The position numbers were made by a program, and so were the translations under genes. From JBBQWR01 sp038210495 (lineage in GTDB: Bacteria; Planctomycetota; Planctomycetia; Pirellulales; DATAWG01): 64,000 nucleotides of DNA. Of the stretch, positions 25,621 through 34,126 are shown one piece after another; position 1 is the stretch's first letter; each line of letters starts with the position of its first letter. Location: contig JBBQWR010000012.1 in the NCBI GenBank assembly GCA_038210495.1, positions 52,536-116,535 of the forward strand. Direction: 5' to 3'. The notes beneath the pieces were generated by a model, which saw nothing but the letters and a program-made list of their open reading frames with translations, had not been told where the DNA came from and searched no databases.

Positions 25621-28038
25621 TCATTGCTCTTCGTGAAAAGCCCGTCCCGACTCATAAAGCTGAATCTGGTTTTTGAGCGATTCGACCAAGGGAACATTGT
25701 GTTGCGACTCGGCCAGATCGATCGCCCGTTCGGCGGCTTGCACGGCTTGCGGGTATCGGCCGGCTTCGGCTTGAGCGGCGGCGAGCGTGGCGAGGATGAT
25801 GGGGTCCGAGCCTTGAGTTAGCTCGGCGGCGCGACGGGCGTAAACGAGCGCGCCACTGCCGTCTCGGACCAGTCCATCGGGGCTCGTCGCCAGGGCCCAA
25901 GCCAAATGATTCAAGAGGCTGGCGTCGCCGGGACGTGAATTGACCGCCGCTCGCCATTGGTCGATCGCTTCAAGCGATTTGCCTTGGGCCTGCAGCGCCG
26001 AGCCCCAGTTCGAGTGCGCTACCGCGACGAAGGCCGCGATTTCGGCCGACTCGGGCGCCACGATCGCGCGGCGGCAATGCTCGATCGCCGTGTCGTACTG
26101 CTTTCGCAAAATCAGGATTCCGGCCAGGTCGGCGTGGGCGCCGGCGTGAGCGGGATCGATCGACAAGGTTGTTTCGTACTCGCGCTCGGCTTCGTCCCAC
26201 TTTCCCTGCCGCAACCGGGCCGCCCCGAGATTATAGTGGGCTTTCGCGGACTCCGGCTTGAGCCGCAGCGCCTGTTGCAGCCGCTTGACCGCTTCGTCCG
26301 TGTCGGCCGTGCGGCTGAGCAATGGGCCGATGTTATTCAGGGCGTCAAAGCAGGTGGGGTTCAACTCGATCGCCGTTTCGTAATTGTTGATCGCCTCGCG
26401 GGGGCGACCGCTTTTCTCGAGCGCTAGGCCCAGGCTAACGTACGCTTCGACGAAATTCGGATCGGCCTGAATGGCGCGCCGCTCGTAAGTAATCACTCCG
26501 TCGTAATCGCCGAGCCTCGCAAGTTCGCTTCCCAAATTGTGATTGGCCGGGGCGTAGTTCGGAGCGATCTTGACCGCGAGTTCGTATTGATGAATGGCGG
26601 CCGCATGGCGGTCCAGGGCCGACAATTGGCAGGCCAGATTGTAGTGAGCCCGCCAGTTTTGCGGCCGCTTCTCTACGGTGTCCTGCCAAATGGCCAACTC
26701 TGAGCGATAATCGTGGTTCCGCTCGATGGTAGTCCAAATTAGCGCGACCACGGCAAACGCACTGAGGCCGATCGGCGCCCAGTGTATCGCTCGCCGAAGC
26801 GCCGATTGTTTCCGTGAATCGGATCGCCGCCCCAAGATATAAAAGCCGCCGACAATCGCGAGCGTGAGAACGACCGCGAGCGGCAAATACATGCGATGCT
26901 CGGCCGCCGCGTCGGCCATCGGCAGAAAGCTCGACGTCGGCGCAAGAATCAAGAAGAACGATGCGCCGACGGCTCCAAATGCCGGACGCCATATTAAGGC
27001 CCAAACTGTCAGCGCCAGAAGCGCTACAACAATCGAACCGGGAATGGCGACCTCCAGCCAGCCATGAGGCGGCAGCCAATTGTAATCCAGCGACAGGTCA
27101 TTCGGCCAAAACGCCTGCCCCACATAATGCACGATCACTGCCGGCTGGGTCACGAAATACGAGAGCGGACGAAATGTCGCCACGCCGACGCCGGTCGTTT
27201 GGTTGTGAAAATTGGTCGAGACGAGTTCCCAGGCCAAGATGGCCCAGGTCGCGACAAGCGCTGCGTATAACCCGCCGCGCTCGGCAATGGCCCGGCGAAA
27301 CGAGCCGCTCAAAATGGCCCGATCGAAAAGTAGCATGACCAGCGGCGCGACGGCGACCCATTCTTTGGCCCCGACTCCAAGCACGCAGCTAACTGCGGCA
27401 GCGACGTACCACCACCAGGCAGATCGCCCCGTTCGCTCATGCAACCCTGCGCCGCGGATGACGCAGTACAATGTCATTAAGAAAAATAGCCCGGCCAGCG
27501 ATTCGCCGCGCTGAATGATGTAGGTGACCGACTCGGTCTGCAGCGGGTGAACGACCCACAGCAGCGCGGTCGCGAACGCCAGCGGCGTGGCGTTGTCGCC
27601 AAATCGGCTTCTCAACGAGGGCGCCAAGAGGACTCGCCGGATCACTCCAAACAGCGCCAGCCCGGCGAGGACGTGAATCGCGAGATTGACCGCGTGATAC
27701 CCGCGCACATCAGTCCCGGCGAGCCAGTAATTGAGCGCCAACGTCAGACTGAGCGTCGGCCGGCCACCAAATAAATTCGCGCGATCAGGGAAAACGATGC
27801 GCGCCGGATGGCCCAAATCGCGAATGGTCGGGTTTTCGACGATCCAGTTTCGATCATCGAAAATGAAAGGAACCGTGAAGCTGTTGTGATAAGCAATCGC
27901 CGCGGCGGCGATGATCAGCAGGGCACAGAAAAACGTTGCCCAGCCAGACGGCCGAGCCCCCACCGTTTCAATCGAGTGGGTCGTCGCTAAATGATCGACG
28001 GGCGTCAGAAGCGACAATGGTTGCGTAAGCCGTGCCAT
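25621..28038 (-). CDS. TMTC-like membrane glycosyltransferase with TPR repeats
   Basis: An 805-residue protein. The first half has about ten membrane helices and GT-C-type landmarks: SFTVPFIFDDRNWIVENPTI (Asp-Asp after the first helix, with INNP-like spacing), ATALLWVVHPLQTESVTYII and QRGESLAGLFFL. These match the TMTC/DUF1736 arrangement of protein O-mannosyltransferases. The C-terminal 370 residues are TPR repeats (PQNWRAHYNLACQLSALDRH, PNYAPANHNLGSELARLGDY, PNFVEAYVSLGLALEKSGRP and at least five more). Family knowledge suggests protein O-glycosylation outside the membrane; acceptor and donor are unknown. It is monocistronic. Confidence 0.85.
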   Translation of the reverse strand: MARLTQPLSLLTPVDHLATTHSIETVGARPSGWATFFCALLIIAAAAIAYHNSFTVPFIFDDRNWIVENPTIRDLGHPARIVFPDRANLFGGRPTLSLTLALNYWLAGTDVRGYHAVNLAIHVLAGLALFGVIRRVLLAPSLRSRFGDNATPLAFATALLWVVHPLQTESVTYIIQRGESLAGLFFLMTLYCVIRGAGLHERTGRSAWWWYVAAAVSCVLGVGAKEWVAVAPLVMLLFDRAILSGSFRRAIAERGGLYAALVATWAILAWELVSTNFHNQTTGVGVATFRPLSYFVTQPAVIVHYVGQAFWPNDLSLDYNWLPPHGWLEVAIPGSIVVALLALTVWALIWRPAFGAVGASFFLILAPTSSFLPMADAAAEHRMYLPLAVVLTLAIVGGFYILGRRSDSRKQSALRRAIHWAPIGLSAFAVVALIWTTIERNHDYRSELAIWQDTVEKRPQNWRAHYNLACQLSALDRHAAAIHQYELAVKIAPNYAPANHNLGSELARLGDYDGVITYERRAIQADPNFVEAYVSLGLALEKSGRPREAINNYETAIELNPTCFDALNNIGPLLSRTADTDEAVKRLQQALRLKPESAKAHYNLGAARLRQGKWDEAEREYETTLSIDPAHAGAHADLAGILILRKQYDTAIEHCRRAIVAPESAEIAAFVAVAHSNWGSALQAQGKSLEAIDQWRAAVNSRPGDASLLNHLAWALATSPDGLVRDGSGALVYARRAAELTQGSDPIILATLAAAQAEAGRYPQAVQAAERAIDLAESQHNVPLVESLKNQIQLYESGRAFHEEQ

Positions 28039-28093
28039 TCATCAAGCGTAGCACGAGAGTCGCACCGCATCAAAGCTGGGGTCAATCGCGCGA

Positions 28094-28124
28094 TTCCGGG
28101 GCTTCGGCGAAGCGCCTCCAGCCA
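28094..28124 (-). repeat. Dispersed repeat, family B (inverted copy)
   Basis: On the minus strand this reads TGGCTGGAGGCGCTTCGCCG then AAGCCCCGGAA. Related copies on the plus strand are at 32618-32657 and 49161-49199. Each contains the small palindrome GCTTCG/CGAAGC or a variant. It lies between the TMTC-like gene and the protease fragment. Confidence 0.6.
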
Positions 28125-28162
28125 CGGCCACCCCACAGCCGACAACCCGTCGTCCGGCCCAA

Positions 28163-29107
28163 CTATTCTTTGGTTGCCTTAGGCGTGCCCGTCCCGGTAG
28201 CCGCTGACTCGATCTTGGTCATCACCAGCTTTGATTTGTCGGTGTCGATCTTGTAAGTGAAGTGCTTCAAGAAACTCTGGCCAAGCAGCGACGCGGCTTG
28301 CTTGTATTGGGCCGGCAGAACGGCGCACTCGACCTTTTCGACCGTGAACTTGCCGACCCGGACCGAGTTGGCGATGACCAGCTTCGCCTCGACGATATGT
28401 CCGTCGGCTAGTTGCATTTTGATCGTGGGATCGGTATCCGAAGGCGTGATGCCGGCAGCCTTGGCGGCCTCGAACGACAGCGCGATCACCGACGAGCCGG
28501 TGTCGAGATCCAAGGTCTGCGGCTTGCCGTTATTGAAGACGACCGAGATCTCCCAGAGTTGACTGCCGGCTCGTTCGATGTCGATCGAATCGGCCAGCAC
28601 GAGCTCTTCGAATTTTTTGAGCTTCTTGTCGTTGTTGGTGAGGCTGACACCGGGTCCGAGCTTGTACTGCTTCTCTTTGAGCTTGTTATAGGCCTCGATC
28701 GCTTCGGCGACGTTCTTGTCGGCCGCGAGATCGGCGTACTTTTCTTGATAGCTATCGATTTTCTTGCGCAGTTCGAGAAGTTCTTTCACGTAGTCGTCGC
28801 GCGACTTGGCGACCCCGTCGCGTACCTTTCGCGAGCCGGAGTCCTTGCCCAACTCGTTTTCTAGCAGATTGATCTTGTCGAGCATGCCGTTCATTTCCGA
28901 CACGATCCGGTTATGAGCGTCGGCCGTGGGGGCCTGATTTAACTTCTCGCGCAAGATGATCCGCGCCTTGAGCATTTGGTCGATGGCGGCCTTCTTCTGC
29001 TCGAGTTGTTTGTCGGCAAGCGATTCGTCCTTTTGCGAAAGGAACACGGCCCGCTTGAGCTTGTCCAAGCCGCCCATCTTGGTATTGATTTCAAGCTCTT
29101 CGTTCAA
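28163..29107 (-). CDS. Retropepsin-like aspartic protease, 3' part of a frameshifted gene
   Basis: This frame encodes 314 residues beginning at a TTG (LNEELEINTKMGG). A long coiled-coil region (about residues 15-165, many Lys/Glu/Leu heptads) is followed by an aspartic protease domain. Its catalytic motif is LDLDTGSSVIALSFEAAK, and the family ending is LLGQSFLKHFTYKIDTD. It has no signal peptide of its own. The upstream frame (29104-29346) supplies a signal peptide and runs into this one. Adding one base near 29113 would make a continuous ...LVRQVWILNEELEI, typical of this family. So this is probably one secreted protease gene broken by a 1-base deletion. Confidence 0.8.
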   Translation of the reverse strand: MNEELEINTKMGGLDKLKRAVFLSQKDESLADKQLEQKKAAIDQMLKARIILREKLNQAPTADAHNRIVSEMNGMLDKINLLENELGKDSGSRKVRDGVAKSRDDYVKELLELRKKIDSYQEKYADLAADKNVAEAIEAYNKLKEKQYKLGPGVSLTNNDKKLKKFEELVLADSIDIERAGSQLWEISVVFNNGKPQTLDLDTGSSVIALSFEAAKAAGITPSDTDPTIKMQLADGHIVEAKLVIANSVRVGKFTVEKVECAVLPAQYKQAASLLGQSFLKHFTYKIDTDKSKLVMTKIESAATGTGTPKATKE

Positions 29108-29346
29108 AATCCAACTTGGCGCACGAGCTTCAGTCCTCGCCCTTTGAGATATTCGTCGGGATTGGTCGTGGCCTTGTCGTCGTCGGCTTTGCCGGCAGTT
29201 TTGTCGGCGGCTTTATCATCGGCCTTGGCTTCGGGTTTCTTATCGGCTTTCGGCGCCGGTTTCGGGGCCGGATCGGCAGCCCAAGTTCTGACGCCGCAAA
29301 CGAGTACCAGTCCGGCCGTCAACATGAACCAAGAGCGAAATCGCAT
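29104..29346 (-). CDS. Signal-peptide part of the frameshifted aspartic protease gene
   Basis: An 80-residue frame with a signal peptide (MRFRSWFMLTAGLVLVCG, cut near TWAA), a Lys/Ala/Asp-rich spacer and the start of a domain, NPDEYLKGRGLKLVRQVGF, before a TGA that overlaps the TTG of the next frame. The last residues fit the N-terminus of the protease domain except that the frame is off by one. A real translational-coupling arrangement is possible but less likely, because the downstream frame would then be cytoplasmic. Confidence 0.75.
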   Translation of the reverse strand: MRFRSWFMLTAGLVLVCGVRTWAADPAPKPAPKADKKPEAKADDKAADKTAGKADDDKATTNPDEYLKGRGLKLVRQVGF

Positions 29347-29488
29347 GGGACCCCCGAGATGAAAAACGAGCGGAAAAGAGCCGCCGCACGGAAATTGACA
29401 GCCCAAGCCTTGAATCCAGATGGTATGAAATCTACTCAACCCTGGGGGCGTCTGTCAAACTGCGGCGACTCGTCGCTAAAATGCAGTC

Positions 29489-31045
29489 ATGCCAGAAAGC
29501 CATGTGCCTCATTCGCATTCCGCGTCCCATCCGCGGCGGCCTCGCAAGCCCAAGCGGACATTTCTCGCTGGACTGCTACTGATCGCATTTCTGTTGGTCG
29601 TGCGATTCGCGGCGGCGGGCATACAGTTGCCGGTATTCTTTCAGCGGCTGGTGGGCATCGTGAACGCCGTGCTGGCCATGCTCGTGGTCGTGTTCGCCAT
29701 TCGCGAATTCGCCAAGAAATATAATCGGCTCCGCTGGCCGCTGCTGGGACGAGTCAGCACCAGCCGCGTGGCGGGGGGCGCCGTGCTGCTGATCGTGTGC
29801 GCCTGGTGGCTCAGCCCGTGGGCCCCGATCCCAGCCGGCGAGGTCACTCCTGATCTGTGGAGGATGGCCGACCGCGAGTTGGACACGGCTTCACTGATTT
29901 GGGCGGATGAGGGTCTGGCCGTGCTGGTCCCTCCGACCCCGTCGGCCGCGGCCCGGCAAGTCGCCGCTCGGATCGGCGGTGACGATCCCACGATACAACA
30001 GGCGATCAAGGCTATCGTCGAGTCGCGGTTTGACCTGGCAAGCGAGATACTCGGCGTTGCCGCGAAGCAGCAGTCGATCGACGAGACAACGACCGAGTTG
30101 GCCCGTGCGATGGCCGAGATCTATCGAGGAGACTTTTCGGCGGCAAGCGATCGCTACGGCAAGCTACTTTCCAACCAGCCGCGCCGCGAGGACCTGCTCG
30201 CGCGCGGCGCCTTCGCGGCCGCGTTGGCCGGTCAGTGGCCAACGGCCGACCAGCGAGCCTTGCAGCTCTTCGATCAAGCGAAGCTGCGCGGTCGCGAAGG
30301 CGTGCGATTCGCACAAGCGGCCAGCTTGCTGATCGCGATCCGGGCCGCCGAGGGAAAATTCGCGGTCGCCGAGAAACTGAGTCAGCAGACAAAGGCCCTT
30401 CGCGAGCGAGTCGCCCGGCGGCGCAATCTGCGCGATCCGGCGCTCGAGGCGCAGCTCGCGGTAATATTGAACAACCAAGCAGTCGTGCAAGCGGTCGTGT
30501 CCAGCGGCCGGCACGAGGCGCTGACCGCCGATCTGCTGCGATCCCAAGAGCTTTGGAACCAATCCGCCGGTCGCGACGGTCAGCCGGCCGGACCGCCCGA
30601 AAGGCACGCGGCCGTGATATTGCACAATCTGGCCGCGCTGGCGCTGATCGATGGTCGACTCGCCGACGCCGAGCAATTGGTCCAGCGGTCGATCGCCATC
30701 CAAGACGATAATGGCGCGGCGGCCACTTATATTCATTCATTTTCCGACAAGCTGTGGCTCCGATCGCGAACGGAAGATTCAGCATCCGACGGAAAAAATC
30801 TTCTGCAGTCCATGCCGTTATTGGCCCGCGGATTGCCGCTCCAGCATCCCTATTTTGCGGTCAACAAGATTCGCTCGGTGGAAAATAATCTTGAGGTCGA
30901 CAAGAGTACCGATATCCTCGACAGCGTCAAAACGGCGGTCGCCCAATTGGACAAGGCAGGGCTCGGCGCAACTCCGATCGCCGCTCGTGGCATCCGCATT
31001 CTCGGCGAAGCCTATCTCCACAAAGAGCCGGCCGCCGGCAATTGA
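29489..31045 (+). CDS. Membrane protein with TPR-like cytoplasmic or periplasmic region
   Basis: A 518-residue protein of unknown function. The N-terminus is basic and His-rich. Three hydrophobic segments (FLAGLLLIAFLLVVRFAAAG, LVGIVNAVLAMLVVVFAIRE, VAGGAVLLIVCAWWLSPWAP) are followed by helical repeats that look like degenerate TPRs (FDLASEILGVAAKQQSIDET, RAMAEIYRGDFSAASDRYGK, HNLAALALIDGRLADAEQLV). It diverges from the protease gene. No enzyme motif was found; a scaffolding role is an inference from the repeats. Confidence 0.7.
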   Translation: MPESHVPHSHSASHPRRPRKPKRTFLAGLLLIAFLLVVRFAAAGIQLPVFFQRLVGIVNAVLAMLVVVFAIREFAKKYNRLRWPLLGRVSTSRVAGGAVLLIVCAWWLSPWAPIPAGEVTPDLWRMADRELDTASLIWADEGLAVLVPPTPSAAARQVAARIGGDDPTIQQAIKAIVESRFDLASEILGVAAKQQSIDETTTELARAMAEIYRGDFSAASDRYGKLLSNQPRREDLLARGAFAAALAGQWPTADQRALQLFDQAKLRGREGVRFAQAASLLIAIRAAEGKFAVAEKLSQQTKALRERVARRRNLRDPALEAQLAVILNNQAVVQAVVSSGRHEALTADLLRSQELWNQSAGRDGQPAGPPERHAAVILHNLAALALIDGRLADAEQLVQRSIAIQDDNGAAATYIHSFSDKLWLRSRTEDSASDGKNLLQSMPLLARGLPLQHPYFAVNKIRSVENNLEVDKSTDILDSVKTAVAQLDKAGLGATPIAARGIRILGEAYLHKEPAAGN

Positions 31046-31148
31046 TTTTGCTCGTGGCTGCTTGCGTGGCCCGGGCAATCCAATCAGAATATCGCGAGTG
31101 TCCCCCACCTGACTTGCTCCCGCCCGTCCTTTTGCATCGGAGAACTCC

Positions 31149-32162
31149 ATGAGCATCCGCGTTGTTTTGTCGTTGTCGCTTTTCGTAGGTCTAGGAATGG
31201 CCAACATGGCATGCGCGCAGCATGGCGGCGCCACGTTCACCGATCCGGTCAAGGCCGGCCCTGATTTCGCCGTCCAAGGCGAATATACGGGCGAAGGAAA
31301 ATTCAGCGGCAAGACCAAGCCGGTCGGCGCCCAGATCGTCGCGCTGGGAAAAGGCGAATTCGATGCGGTTATCTATCTCGGCGGATTGCCAGGCGACGGC
31401 TGGTCGCGCGGCGGCGAGAAGATGACCGCCAAGGGCAAAACGGCCGATGGCGAAACGAAATTTTCCGGCGACGGCTGGGTCGCTTCGATCAAGGACGGCA
31501 AAATGACCGTCACCAAGCCGAGCGGCGAGAGTTTGGGCGACCTCAAGAAAGTCGAGCGCAAGAGCTCGACACTCGGCGCCAAAGCCCCCGAGGGCGCGAT
31601 CGTGCTGTTCGACGGCTCGAATCTCGAGCACTGGAACAACGGTAAAATCGTCGACGATCATTTGCTTTGGAACGGCACGAGCACGAAGCAGCAGTTCGGC
31701 GATTACACGCTGCACATCGAGTTTCGCTGCCCGTATATGCCCGAGGCTCGCGGCCAAGGTCGCGGCAACAGCGGCGTTTATATTCAGGAGCGATACGAAG
31801 TCCAGGTGCTCGATTCGTTTGGCCTCGAGGGGCTGAACAACGACTGCGGCGGCATCTATCAAATCGCTGCGGAGAAGGTCAACATGAGTTTCCCGCCGCT
31901 GTCGTGGCAGACTTACGACTTCGATGTCAAGGCGGCTCGGTTCGACGAACATGGCAAGAAAACGAGCGACACGGTTGTCACAATCAAGCACAATGGCGTC
32001 GTCGTGCATGAAGATTTAAAACTTCCGCACCATACACCGGGACGAATTGGCGACGAGACGCCGGCCAAGGGTTCGAACAAGCTCACCGGCGGGATTTATT
32101 TGCAGGATCACGGCGGCGACCCGGTTGTTTTCCGCAACATTTGGCTCGTCGAGAAGAAATAG
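31149..32162 (+). CDS. Secreted DUF1080 (3-keto-disaccharide hydrolase-like) protein
   Basis: A 337-residue exported protein. The signal peptide is MSIRVVLSLSLFVGLGMANM with cleavage near ACAQ. Residues 30-140 form a beta-rich N-terminal part. Residues 150-337 match DUF1080: GAIVLFDGSNLEHWNNGK, YTLHIEFRCPYMPEARGQGR, NSGVYIQERYEVQVLDSFG, and the ending GGIYLQDHGGDPVVFRNIWL. Many DUF1080 proteins act on 3-keto-glucosides or are lectin-like. A GGAG site precedes the ATG. Planctomycete genomes carry many copies. Confidence 0.9.
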   Translation: MSIRVVLSLSLFVGLGMANMACAQHGGATFTDPVKAGPDFAVQGEYTGEGKFSGKTKPVGAQIVALGKGEFDAVIYLGGLPGDGWSRGGEKMTAKGKTADGETKFSGDGWVASIKDGKMTVTKPSGESLGDLKKVERKSSTLGAKAPEGAIVLFDGSNLEHWNNGKIVDDHLLWNGTSTKQQFGDYTLHIEFRCPYMPEARGQGRGNSGVYIQERYEVQVLDSFGLEGLNNDCGGIYQIAAEKVNMSFPPLSWQTYDFDVKAARFDEHGKKTSDTVVTIKHNGVVVHEDLKLPHHTPGRIGDETPAKGSNKLTGGIYLQDHGGDPVVFRNIWLVEKK

Positions 32163-32309
32163 GCTTGATTGACGGCAACGGCGCGAATCTTGCTCAACTT
32201 TAGGCGACTTGTCGATGCAAGGGGCCCGAGAAAGATGGCGCCGATTGCCGCTTTGGCCCGGGTTTTTGAGTTAAGATTGAGAAGCGTCGGGCGCCGATAC
32301 AAGTGGAGC

Positions 32310-32338
32310 TTGAATCGAACAGCCGATCCGTCTATTAT
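32310..32338 (+). promoter_or_regulatory. Sigma-70-like promoter for the small orphan gene
   Basis: TTGAAT (32310-32315), a 17-base spacer and TATTAT (32333-32338). Transcription would start near 32345, 33 bases before a GGAG-led ATG. The match is close to consensus at both hexamers and spacing. Confidence 0.5.
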
Positions 32339-32377
32339 TCAGACCCGCCGGAGATTCCCGATTAATTACGGAGCCAG

Positions 32378-32572
32378 ATGGCTGGACGCATAACGGCGAA
32401 TCGAGCGGTAATAAAAGCGATTTTTCGAAACAAGCCTCTCTTCAAGTATTCCGTCGGAGGTGCCAACCCAATAGCGAAGACCCGGATCAACAACGGCCAG
32501 TGCCTAGCACGGCCCGATCCGCGTTTTTCTCGCAGCGACTCCACCGTCGCAATCGAAGAGAGGTTTGATTAA
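32378..32572 (+). CDS. Small orphan basic protein with its own promoter and terminator
   Basis: A 64-residue frame, MAGRITANRAVIKAIFRNKP onward, ending EERFD. It is rich in Arg, Lys and Asn, with one Cys, and matches no family I know. The support is contextual: a near-consensus promoter upstream, a CGGAG site eight bases before the ATG, and an intrinsic terminator four bases after the stop. The base composition is lower in GC than its neighbours. It may instead be the leader of a non-coding RNA whose terminator is shared, because an internal hairpin with a T5 run (32483-32526) lies inside the frame. Confidence 0.5.
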   Translation: MAGRITANRAVIKAIFRNKPLFKYSVGGANPIAKTRINNGQCLARPDPRFSRSDSTVAIEERFD

Positions 32573-32575
32573 CGG

Positions 32576-32617
32576 CCGCGGTCGCTTGCCCCAGGGTAAG
32601 CGGCCGCGGTTTTTTTT
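32576..32617 (+). terminator. Intrinsic terminator with an 8-T tail
   Basis: A 12-bp stem (CCGCGGTCGCTT pairing with AAGCGGCCGCGG through one G-U), a 10-base loop and eight consecutive Ts (32610-32617). It is the strongest rho-independent terminator seen in the window. Confidence 0.85.
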
Positions 32618-32657
32618 GGCGCCTGGGGCTGGAGGCGTCCTCGCCGAAGCCCCCGAA
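32618..32657 (+). repeat. Dispersed repeat, family B
   Basis: Begins directly after the T tract of the terminator. It reads GGCGCCTGGGGCTGGAGGCG, then TCCTCGCCGAAGCCCCCGAA, and is nearly identical to 49161-49199. Confidence 0.65.
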
Positions 32658-32764
32658 CGTGTTTCGACTTCGAGAACATGTCACCCGGGGCTTCCCTTCG
32701 GGCCAGCCTCGCCGAAGCATCGGAGCGTGGCGTTTTCCAATCCGAGCCTCCCGAATCCGTTATC

Positions 32765-33217
32765 TCAAGCTTTTGGCAACGGCGATTTGCCAAAAGTCAC
32801 CCCCAAACCGCTCATCTCCGTCTCGAATTTCTTTCGCGCCTGCTTCCAGGCCCCTTGCATCAGCGGCACGGCACAGCCCCCCTTGCCCGAGCACGCATTA
32901 GCGGCCGCCGTTTCGCCGCATCCGCCTTGATTCTTGCATTTGTTCTGAGTGGCGCACTCGTGCGTTAGCGTGGCACACTGGCCTGTTCCAGCACACTCGT
33001 TCTTGCCGAGCTTGTCTTTGCCTTTGCAGACGTTCAGCCCGCGGCAGAGATGGGAATCGCCAAACGGCGGCCCGGGCAGGTCGACCTTATGGCTGCAACC
33101 GCCGATCGTTCCGGTCAAGAGTCCGCCCAGCGCCGCAGCCGCCAGTGTTTGAAAATCGCGACGCGTGAGCGCCGAGCGACCAGTTGTATCGGTCTGTTTG
33201 CTTGCTCGCGGAATCAT
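32765..33217 (-). CDS. Cys-rich Tat/lipoprotein with repeated C-x5-C motifs
   Basis: A 150-residue exported protein. The signal has a twin-arginine motif (LTRRDFQTLAAAALGG) and a lipobox-like end (GTIGGC). The mature part has nine further cysteines arranged as C-x5-C units: CRGLNVC, CAGTGQC, CATQNKC, CKNQGGC (sharing a Cys) and CSGKGGC. Gly, Asn and Lys lie between. The C-terminus (QGAWKQARKKFETEM) is helical. The spacing recalls copper-binding or bufferin-like Cys-rich proteins, whose cysteines are modified by TIM-barrel enzymes. Metal binding is inferred only. The gene starts 18 bp after the upstream TIM-barrel gene stops, so they form an operon. Confidence 0.8.
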   Translation of the reverse strand: MIPRASKQTDTTGRSALTRRDFQTLAAAALGGLLTGTIGGCSHKVDLPGPPFGDSHLCRGLNVCKGKDKLGKNECAGTGQCATLTHECATQNKCKNQGGCGETAAANACSGKGGCAVPLMQGAWKQARKKFETEMSGLGVTFGKSPLPKA

Positions 33218-33235
33218 GGCCGGTTGGGCTCACAA

Positions 33236-34126
33236 TCAATTCTTAACGGGCGCGAGCTTCTTGCCGGATGGCGCGATGCCGGCCGCTTTCCAAGCTTGAT
33301 CCACCCGCTCGCCAGCCAGCTTGACGATCTGATCGCGACGCATGCCCGAGAGCTTTGCGCGATTGGCCTTGGGCGTGATCGGTCCTTCGTAGCCCATTTC
33401 CGACACCATCGACAGCAGGGCGGCGCTGTCGATCTTGCCCGTCTCGCCCGGCAGGAGTCGGTCGGCCTCGGTGAGGGCCGCCGGCTCGACGTCCAGCGGC
33501 GCGTCGGAGAGCATCACCGCGATGATTCGGTCCGCGGGCAGTTTGCGAATGTCTTCGAGCGAACTGCCAGCCGCATGAATTTCCCACGGATCGACGACGA
33601 TCCCGACGTTCGCCGCGCGAATCATGTCGACCATCATCACAACCGCGTCGAGCGTGTGGACGAACTGATACGCGCGCCCCTTGCGGGCGTGCGGCAACGC
33701 CACGAAATCGACTCCCAGTCTCATCTCCGAAGCGGCCAACAAGCCGCCGATTTCCGTCAGCCGCCGCCGGTGGAATTCGAAATTCTCGTGATACGGCCGG
33801 GCATCGTTGGCGGGATTGATCGTGGTGACCGCTCGGCTGGCGCCCACCGCTTTCGCCAGTTCCAAGAACTCCGGCAACTGGCGGAGGCCCTCTTGATACA
33901 CGGTATCCGAATCGTCCCACACCAGCGGCAGGCGAAACGTGCCGATCTTCAATCGGGCGCTATCCAAGAGCCGCCGCGCATGCGGCATGCCGTGCGCCTT
34001 CACCTGCGATTGAAAATCGATCAGATCGAAGTCGATCCCCTTAAAGCCGAACGAAAGCGCCGACTCGATCACCTCGCTCTGCCGACCCGAAACACCAATT
34101 CCTTCGGCGCTCAGATTCTTGAACAT
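33236..34126 (-). CDS. Xylose isomerase-like TIM-barrel protein
   Basis: A 296-residue protein of the AP-endonuclease-2/sugar phosphate isomerase superfamily. Recognisable pieces are SALSFGFKGIDFDLIDFQSQ, VDMIRAANVGIVVDPWEIHA with the AGSSLEDI turn, the LPGETGKIDSAALLSMVSEM region and GYEGPITPKANRAKLSG. The usual last-strand catalytic Glu (as in GYDGPVSVE) is replaced here by Lys in TPKAN, so classic metal-isomerase chemistry is doubtful. It was started at MFKNLSAEGIGVSG; a TTG further out adds Arg-rich residues. It lies first in an operon with the Cys-rich lipoprotein, which suggests a modification or assembly role. Confidence 0.8.
   Translation of the reverse strand: MFKNLSAEGIGVSGRQSEVIESALSFGFKGIDFDLIDFQSQVKAHGMPHARRLLDSARLKIGTFRLPLVWDDSDTVYQEGLRQLPEFLELAKAVGASRAVTTINPANDARPYHENFEFHRRRLTEIGGLLAASEMRLGVDFVALPHARKGRAYQFVHTLDAVVMMVDMIRAANVGIVVDPWEIHAAGSSLEDIRKLPADRIIAVMLSDAPLDVEPAALTEADRLLPGETGKIDSAALLSMVSEMGYEGPITPKANRAKLSGMRRDQIVKLAGERVDQAWKAAGIAPSGKKLAPVKN

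Noticed and set aside
32345..32617. 6S RNA, SRP RNA or RNase P RNA
   Set aside because: The interval has a promoter and terminator, but none of the conserved sequences of those RNAs was seen, and a translated small frame fits at least as well.
33236..34126. DUF692/MNIO modification enzyme
   Set aside because: The barrel has sugar-isomerase-type motifs (VDPWEIHAAG, LPGETGKID) rather than the DUF692 iron-binding pattern, so only a loose functional analogy is proposed.
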